From Syntrophaceae bacterium (GTDB lineage Bacteria; Desulfobacterota; Syntrophorhabdia; Syntrophorhabdales; WCHB1-27), in the NCBI GenBank assembly GCA_003165115.1, contig PLSJ01000361.1, forward strand, positions 1,929-10,632: DNA of 8,704 nucleotides, written 5' to 3'. Made by a program: the position numbers and the translations under genes. Every line of letters starts with the position of its first letter. Within the stretch, counting starts at the first letter, position 1. The notes below the pieces were generated by a model. That model searched no databases. It was not told where the DNA came from and worked only from the letters and a program-made list of their open reading frames with translations. Of the stretch, positions 5,248 to 8,704 are shown piece after piece.

Positions 5248-5276
5248 AGGCGCGGGGCGACCCGGAAGGTGCGCCT
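5248..5276. terminator. GC-rich hairpin between convergent genes (weak terminator candidate)
   Basis: AGGCGC (5248-5253) pairs with GCGCCT (5271-5276), with an inner GGG/CCC pairing possible. It sits exactly between the stop codons of the convergent 56-aa lipoprotein and the 116-aa membrane protein. No U-tract follows on either strand, so intrinsic termination would be inefficient. Confidence 0.3.
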
Positions 5277-5626
5277 CACTCTTCCTCATCGGGAAGGCGA
5301 GCGGCGGCAGAGATAACCGCCAACGCGAGAAGCATGGACATGCACGCGATGGTGTAGGCGAGCGATTTTCCGTGCCATAAACCGCCGAACCAGCGTCTCA
5401 GCTCATCCGCAAGCACGTTCGCCTTCCCGCCGTACATCTCCATATCCCGCAGGTACTTCTTGGAATCTTCAGGCATAACCGGATAGACGGACCCGTCCCC
5501 TTCGACATAGCCCAGGACGTTGTTCGGGCTGTTCGCGGCCGCCCGATAAACCAATACGGCGCTGCCCAAGCCGACCAACAGGATGATGATGGAGAGAAGA
5601 GTAAGAGCTGTGCGGGGATTACGCAT
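5276..5626 (-). CDS. Two-helix inner-membrane protein of unknown function
   Basis: 116 residues from the ATG at 5626. One transmembrane helix spans about residues 8-29 and a second about 90-109. Between them is a roughly 60-residue soluble loop containing DSKKYLRDMEMYGGKANVLA (54-73) and RRWFGGLWHGKSLAYT (77-92), then an acidic tail DEEE. I do not recognise the family. A longer frame starting with TTG at 5665 is rejected because that codon lies inside the -35 box of a perfect consensus promoter. No Shine-Dalgarno is seen, and the -10 box ends 10 bases before the ATG, so the leader would be about 0-4 bases. It follows truA on the same strand but has its own promoter, so it can be expressed independently. 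Confidence 0.75.
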   Translation of the reverse strand: MRNPRTALTLLSIIILLVGLGSAVLVYRAAANSPNNVLGYVEGDGSVYPVMPEDSKKYLRDMEMYGGKANVLADELRRWFGGLWHGKSLAYTIACMSMLLALAVISAAARLPDEEE

Positions 5627-5636
5627 AGGCGAGAAG

Positions 5637-5665
5637 ATTATAGAAAGAAACGCCATGCGTGTCAA
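5637..5665 (-). promoter_or_regulatory. Perfect consensus sigma-70 promoter
   Basis: On the minus strand a perfect TTGACA (5660-5665) and a perfect TATAAT (5637-5642) are separated by exactly 17 bases. It lies in the short gap after the truA stop. The expected start site, near 5630, is only a few bases before the ATG at 5626. Confidence 0.75.
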
Positions 5666-5682
5666 CGGCTTGGCGCCTTCGG

Positions 5683-6486
5683 CTAATACTTGATCTCTCT
5701 GAGGAATAGCCCGTGCGGGGGCGCGGTGGGCCCCGCCTTTTCCCTCATCCCCGACGCGAGGATCACGCTGAAGTCATCCGGTCCTGTCCGTCCCTGTCCC
5801 ACGTCGAGCAGGGTGCCGACGATGTTGCGCACCATATACCGCAAAAAGCCGGTGGCCTCGATCACTACGTAGACCATGCCACCCCTGACCGCCACGCCCG
5901 CCCTCTTCACTTCCCTCACCGGGTTCCTGTAGATCTCGTCCTTCTTCTTGAATGCGGAAAAATCGTGCTCGCCCACGATGAGCTTTACGGTTTCCTTCAT
6001 GGGGGCGACATCGAGGGCGTAGGGGAAATGGAGGACGTACCTGGCGAGGAAAGGCGAATTGCAGGCCCGATTGAGGATGCAGTAGACATATATCTTGCTT
6101 TTCGCCGAATAGCGGGCGTGAAAGGCCTCGTCGCAGTCGCGGGCGTCCCTTACGCGGATGTCCTTGGGCAGCATGCTGTTCAGCCCCCTGGTGAGGCTGA
6201 GATGGTTGATGCTCTTCCAGGTCGTAAAATTGACGACCTGGCCCATGGCGTGTACCCCGCTATCAGTCCTCGCCCCCGCATAGAGCTTCACCTTGTGGTC
6301 GAGGATCCGCGCAACAGCGGATTTGAGCCTCTCTTCCACGGTGATTGCGTTGGGCTGGCACTGCCACCCGTGATAGGAGGTCCCGTCGTAGGATACGGTG
6401 AGGCGAATGTTCCTGGTGGGGGTAGGGCCGTCCGGCTGCCCCGCGGGCGTCCGCGAGAGAGAGCCGGCGGAGCATAACGCGCTCAC
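5683..6486 (-). CDS. truA: tRNA pseudouridine(38-40) synthase TruA
   Basis: Cytoplasmic enzyme that converts uridine to pseudouridine at positions 38-40 of the tRNA anticodon stem-loop. 267 residues. RLTVSYDGTSYHGWQ (28-42) is the usual N-terminal strand. Asp75 in GARTDSGVHAMGQVVNF (71-87) is the catalytic aspartate of the family. FHARYSAKSKIYVYCI (122-137), GFLRYMVRNIVGTLL (213-227) and the C-terminal GLFLREIKY are all family-typical. The start is the GTG at 6486, the only start codon upstream of the conserved core. It overlaps the stop of the upstream lipoprotein gene by four bases (GTGA), implying translational coupling, and gives a 25-residue Pro/Gly/Ser-rich N-terminal extension not usual in TruA. 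The ribosome site is weak. Confidence 0.96.
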   Translation of the reverse strand: MSALCSAGSLSRTPAGQPDGPTPTRNIRLTVSYDGTSYHGWQCQPNAITVEERLKSAVARILDHKVKLYAGARTDSGVHAMGQVVNFTTWKSINHLSLTRGLNSMLPKDIRVRDARDCDEAFHARYSAKSKIYVYCILNRACNSPFLARYVLHFPYALDVAPMKETVKLIVGEHDFSAFKKKDEIYRNPVREVKRAGVAVRGGMVYVVIEATGFLRYMVRNIVGTLLDVGQGRTGPDDFSVILASGMREKAGPTAPPHGLFLREIKY

Positions 6487-6974
6487 TCTTCGTCGGGGCT
6501 CCCACCGGTCGGCGGCTTCGTGTCGCGGGACTTTTGCGGGACCGCCTTCGTGGTGGCTTCCTTCACTTTATTCCCGCCGTTCTTTGGCGGCTGGTCTTTC
6601 TTGGCCGGCCCGGCGGCGGGTCGGGGTGGGGGAGTTTTGGCGGCGTCCCCTTTGGCTTGTTCCTTCTTCGGAGGCCCCGGCTTTTTCTTGTCGGCCTCAG
6701 CCTTCTTCTGCATGGCCTCGCGCACTTCCTCGATCTTTTTCTGCATCAGGCCGCGCTCTTCGTCGAGTTTGGTCTGGAGCGCCTCGCGCTCGCCCTTTAT
6801 CCTGGTGCTCAGCTCGGCAAGCTCTTTTTTCAGCCCGATGATCTCGGCCTTGGCGTAATTATTCTCCTCCCGGAGCATCCTGATCTCATCTTTCAGGCGG
6901 TTGTTCTCCTGCTCGTAGCTATGGCAGCCGAAAAGCAGCGCGGGCAGACAGAGAAGAAGAATGATGTACCTCAT
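6483..6974 (-). CDS. Coiled-coil lipoprotein with Lys/Pro/Ala-rich tail
   Basis: 163 residues from the ATG at 6974. The signal peptide MRYIILLLCLPALLFGC has the lipobox LFGC with Cys17 as the lipid anchor. Residues about 20-95 form a strong charged coiled coil (repeated Glu/Lys/Leu, for example ENNRLKDEIRMLREENN at 23-39). From about 96 to the end the protein is low-complexity and rich in Lys, Pro, Ala and Gly, probably disordered. An upstream GTG at 7010 would put 12 extra residues before the signal peptide and is less likely. GGAG (6985-6988) lies 10 bases before the chosen ATG. Its stop overlaps the truA GTG. No family recognised; the layout resembles an envelope spacer or a peptidoglycan-contacting lipoprotein, which is inference. 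Confidence 0.8.
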   Translation of the reverse strand: MRYIILLLCLPALLFGCHSYEQENNRLKDEIRMLREENNYAKAEIIGLKKELAELSTRIKGEREALQTKLDEERGLMQKKIEEVREAMQKKAEADKKKPGPPKKEQAKGDAAKTPPPRPAAGPAKKDQPPKNGGNKVKEATTKAVPQKSRDTKPPTGGSPDEE

Positions 6975-6981
6975 GGGTACT

Positions 6982-7010
6982 ATTCTCCACAATATCGCCC
7001 CGCTTGTCAA
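6982..7010 (-). promoter_or_regulatory. Possible promoter of the lipoprotein-truA pair
   Basis: A perfect TTGACA (7005-7010, minus strand) is followed after 17 bases by GAGAAT (6982-6987; four of six). If used, the start site would fall at the ATG of the lipoprotein gene and the GGAG would be outside the mRNA. If transcription instead comes from upstream, GGAG acts as a normal ribosome site. The two readings are mutually exclusive. Confidence 0.3.
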
Positions 7011-7053
7011 CGTCTAGTCTGCACCCGCCCTCCTTTCGCCCGTCCGCTTCCCC

Positions 7054-8532
7054 TTACATCTTGAACCAGTTCGTCGTCTCGTTCAGCTCAAAGGCTATCT
7101 TCGACAGGTCTTCGGACGTGCCCCTCATATCCGTGGAAGAGGCCCTGAGCTGACGCGTCACCGCAGCGATGTTCTCCATGTTCCTCGTGACCTCGCTGGC
7201 TGTGGACGACTGCTCTTCCATGGCGACGGCGATGCGGTCGACCATGTCGGCGACATTTTCCACGTAGGAGACTACGCCGTCCATGGCGGACAGCGTTTCG
7301 GCGGTCTGCCCCGACACCTTGCCCACGGAGTGCTTCTGTCCCAGCATGGAGGCGACCGACCTTTTGATCTCCTTCTGCATGATTTCGACCCTGCCGGCTA
7401 TTTCGTCGGCTGCCACCACGGTGTTCTCCGCAAGCTCCCTCACGTTGGCGGCGACGACCGCAAAGCCCCTTCCCGCTTCACCGGCGCGGGCCGCCTCTAT
7501 CGCCGCGTTCAAAGCAAGCAGGTTCGTCTGGTCCGCGATCTCCTTGATCAGGTCGACGATGCTCTGGACTTCTTCCGAGTTCTTGCCGAGGGACTCCACC
7601 TCTTTCGCGGACTCGCTGACCGTCTCGATAAACCGGCCAAGCTCGCTGCCGCTGGCGTCTACCACGGCTTTCCCATCAAGGGCGATCTTCTTCATCGACT
7701 TTGCGGCTTCCGAGGTCTCAAGCGCGTTCCTGGCCACCTCTTCCGTGGTCTGTGACATCTCCACCATGGCGCCTGCCGCCTGCTCCACCTGGCCTGCCTG
7801 CTCGCCCGAGCCCTGGTCCAGAGACCGCGCGGTGGCGGATAGCTCTTCGGAGCTCGAGGCAAGGCCGGTAGCGGCAACGCGTATCTTCCCGACGATCTCT
7901 TTCAGGTTTTGCACCATCTTTCCCACGGACGTCTCCACCCTGCCGATCTCGTCGTCGGTGTGTGCGGATACGTTGTGGCTAAGGTTGCCCGATGCGATCT
8001 CGTCCGTCACCGAGATGAGCCGGGCAAGCGGCTTCGAGATGGAGCGATAGATCCATGCCCCGAAGCCTATGCCGAAAGCCACGGCGATGAGGCCTATGAC
8101 GACGACCACCATCGTGCTGTTCCTGACCATACTGTTGACGTCGACGATCGACTGTTCCTGGGCGCCCCTGGCTAATGCCATGGTCGTCTTGGCGGCTGCC
8201 GCCTGCCTCAGGACGATGGCCCGCAAACCTTCCATGGCGAGCTGGGCCTTTTCTTTCATGGTGAGCTGGTTGCGGACCTTGGCGATAATGCCGTCGCCGG
8301 TAAAGAGCAGGCCCTTCATGGAGCTTATGCCCGAAAGCCCGTTCGCGAGCATCTTGCGTTCTTCTTTCGCGCCCAGGTCCACCAATGATGCATCGAGGGA
8401 TTTCGCGACCTTGTCGATCTTCGTGAAGGCATCGTTCAGGGCGGTAGTTATCTCGTCCACTTCTTTGACGTTCCCTACCATAAAAAGCCGGGTGGCGAGC
8501 AGGGCAAACGCATTTGGACTATACCCCGTCAC
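7054..8532 (-). CDS. Methyl-accepting chemotaxis protein, 5' end removed by IS insertion
   Basis: Transducer that senses a ligand and signals to CheA/CheW. The open frame has 492 residues. The remaining sensor helices cover about 12-135, a transmembrane segment 139-162, a HAMP domain about 163-216 (starting [17 protein letters not shown]), and the long methyl-accepting/signalling coiled coil to the end. The conserved hairpin tip is [28 protein letters not shown] (334-361). The first transmembrane helix and the start of the periplasmic sensor are missing. The nominal start GTG at 8532 lies inside the adjoining insertion sequence, and residues about 1-11 come from the IS end, so the true gene remnant begins near 8499. 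The GTG overlaps the transposase stop as GTGA. With only one transmembrane helix and a cut sensor, the product would be cytoplasm-facing or misoriented if made at all; it is probably a pseudogene. Confidence 0.9.
   Translation of the reverse strand: MTGYSPNAFALLATRLFMVGNVKEVDEITTALNDAFTKIDKVAKSLDASLVDLGAKEERKMLANGLSGISSMKGLLFTGDGIIAKVRNQLTMKEKAQLAMEGLRAIVLRQAAAAKTTMALARGAQEQSIVDVNSMVRNSTMVVVVIGLIAVAFGIGFGAWIYRSISKPLARLISVTDEIASGNLSHNVSAHTDDEIGRVETSVGKMVQNLKEIVGKIRVAATGLASSSEELSATARSLDQGSGEQAGQVEQAAGAMVEMSQTTEEVARNALETSEAAKSMKKIALDGKAVVDASGSELGRFIETVSESAKEVESLGKNSEEVQSIVDLIKEIADQTNLLALNAAIEAARAGEAGRGFAVVAANVRELAENTVVAADEIAGRVEIMQKEIKRSVASMLGQKHSVGKVSGQTAETLSAMDGVVSYVENVADMVDRIAVAMEEQSSTASEVTRNMENIAAVTRQLRASSTDMRGTSEDLSKIAFELNETTNWFKM
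8500..8522. repeat. Probable terminal inverted repeat of the IS
   Basis: From the outer edge inward it reads CAGGGCAAACGCATTTGG and continues to about 8522. An end starting CAGGG agrees with my knowledge of ISAs1-family termini. The partner repeat is not in the window, so the length is a guess. The adjoining 8-10 bases (8490-8499) would be the target duplication. Confidence 0.45.
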
Positions 8533-8704
8533 TGGACGGAACCTTCAAGTATCTTGCCGAGATAGTCCATATCCCACCCGGCCCTGAGACGTTTGGTCTT
8601 GATGCTCCTTCTTTTTGAGTTCTCTTGTCTCAAGAGATTAAGCGCGATATGTCTCAAGACGGCGAAGTTCGCCGGCGCATGATCTTTCCGTATTCGGCAT
8701 TCGT
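8529..8704 (-). CDS. ISAs1-family (H-repeat type) transposase, C-terminal fragment at window edge
   Basis: The last 58 codons of a DDE transposase enter from the right edge and end at the TGA at 8529-8531. The visible residues include [20 protein letters not shown], then [17 protein letters not shown] and [13 protein letters not shown]. The pattern [19 protein letters not shown]...K...KRL.AGWD..YL is what I know as the C-terminal end of ISAs1-family transposases. Whether the rest is intact cannot be seen. It runs in the same direction as the chemotaxis gene it interrupts. Confidence 0.82.
   Translation of the reverse strand, partial: ECRIRKDHAPANFAVLRHIALNLLRQENSKRRSIKTKRLRAGWDMDYLGKILEGSVQ

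Larger units (their letters stand above)
8500..8704 (-). mobile_element. Right-hand part of an ISAs1-family insertion sequence
   Basis: The element covers the transposase C-terminus and about 29 bases after its stop, ending at 8500 where the sequence on the plus strand begins CAGGG. Beyond that point the DNA reads directly into a chemotaxis-receptor coding frame that lacks its 5' end. The left end of the element and the target duplication partner are outside the window. Confidence 0.7.

Noticed and set aside
5713..6477. Plus-strand frame of 254 codons opposite truA
   Set aside because: It is antisense to truA, which carries all family motifs.
7054..7080. CheR-type pentapeptide at the receptor C-terminus
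   Set aside because: The end reads TTNWFKM. It begins NW as in NWETF, but the rest does not match and there is no flexible linker before it.
7283..8050. Plus-strand frame of 255 codons opposite the chemotaxis receptor
   Set aside because: Ser/Ala/Thr-rich antisense frame produced by the codon bias of the receptor gene.

Overview
The window looks like a chromosomal segment of a GC-rich, Gram-negative, largely anaerobic bacterium of the deltaproteobacterial (Desulfobacterota / syntroph-like) type. This is an inference from three things: two lipoproteins and an outer-membrane barrel protein with signal sequences, a desulfoferrodoxin-type superoxide reductase, and an acyl-CoA dehydrogenase next to an acyl-CoA ligase. 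The species cannot be named from the sequence.

Layout from left to right. (1) 1-2160, minus strand: an acyl-CoA dehydrogenase followed by an AMP-forming acyl-CoA ligase whose 3' part runs off the left edge. Together they fit activation and first oxidation of a fatty or other carboxylic acid. (2) 2161-2536: a 376-bp leader with no convincing gene but dense regulatory signal: a sigma-54-type promoter, a sigma-70-type promoter, a dyad over its -10 box, and repeated GTCRCA/TGYGAC half-sites placed like an upstream activator region. (3) 2537-3241, minus: a DUF72/YecE protein that may be read from a leaderless mRNA. (4) 3340-3819, minus: a Tat-exported class II superoxide reductase-like protein with all five iron ligands but without the usual lysine before the first histidine. 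Its promoter contains a 16-bp AT-rich palindrome. (5) 4042-5004, plus: an outer-membrane protein built from two tandem beta-barrel-like repeats and starting at a TTG. A 56-aa lipoprotein (5074-5244) follows. (6) 5276-6974, minus: a 116-aa two-helix membrane protein behind a perfect consensus promoter, the tRNA pseudouridine synthase TruA, and a coiled-coil lipoprotein whose stop overlaps the truA start. (7) 7054-8704, minus: a methyl-accepting chemotaxis protein whose first part has been cut off by an ISAs1-type insertion sequence. The end of the IS transposase and a probable terminal inverted repeat are visible.

Most proteins are familiar. The novelty is in the regulatory DNA (the acyl-CoA operon leader, the superoxide reductase operator, very short or leaderless 5' ends), in the duplicated barrel protein, in the altered exported superoxide reductase, and in the IS-disrupted receptor. 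I saw no tRNA, rRNA, CRISPR array or phage genes.
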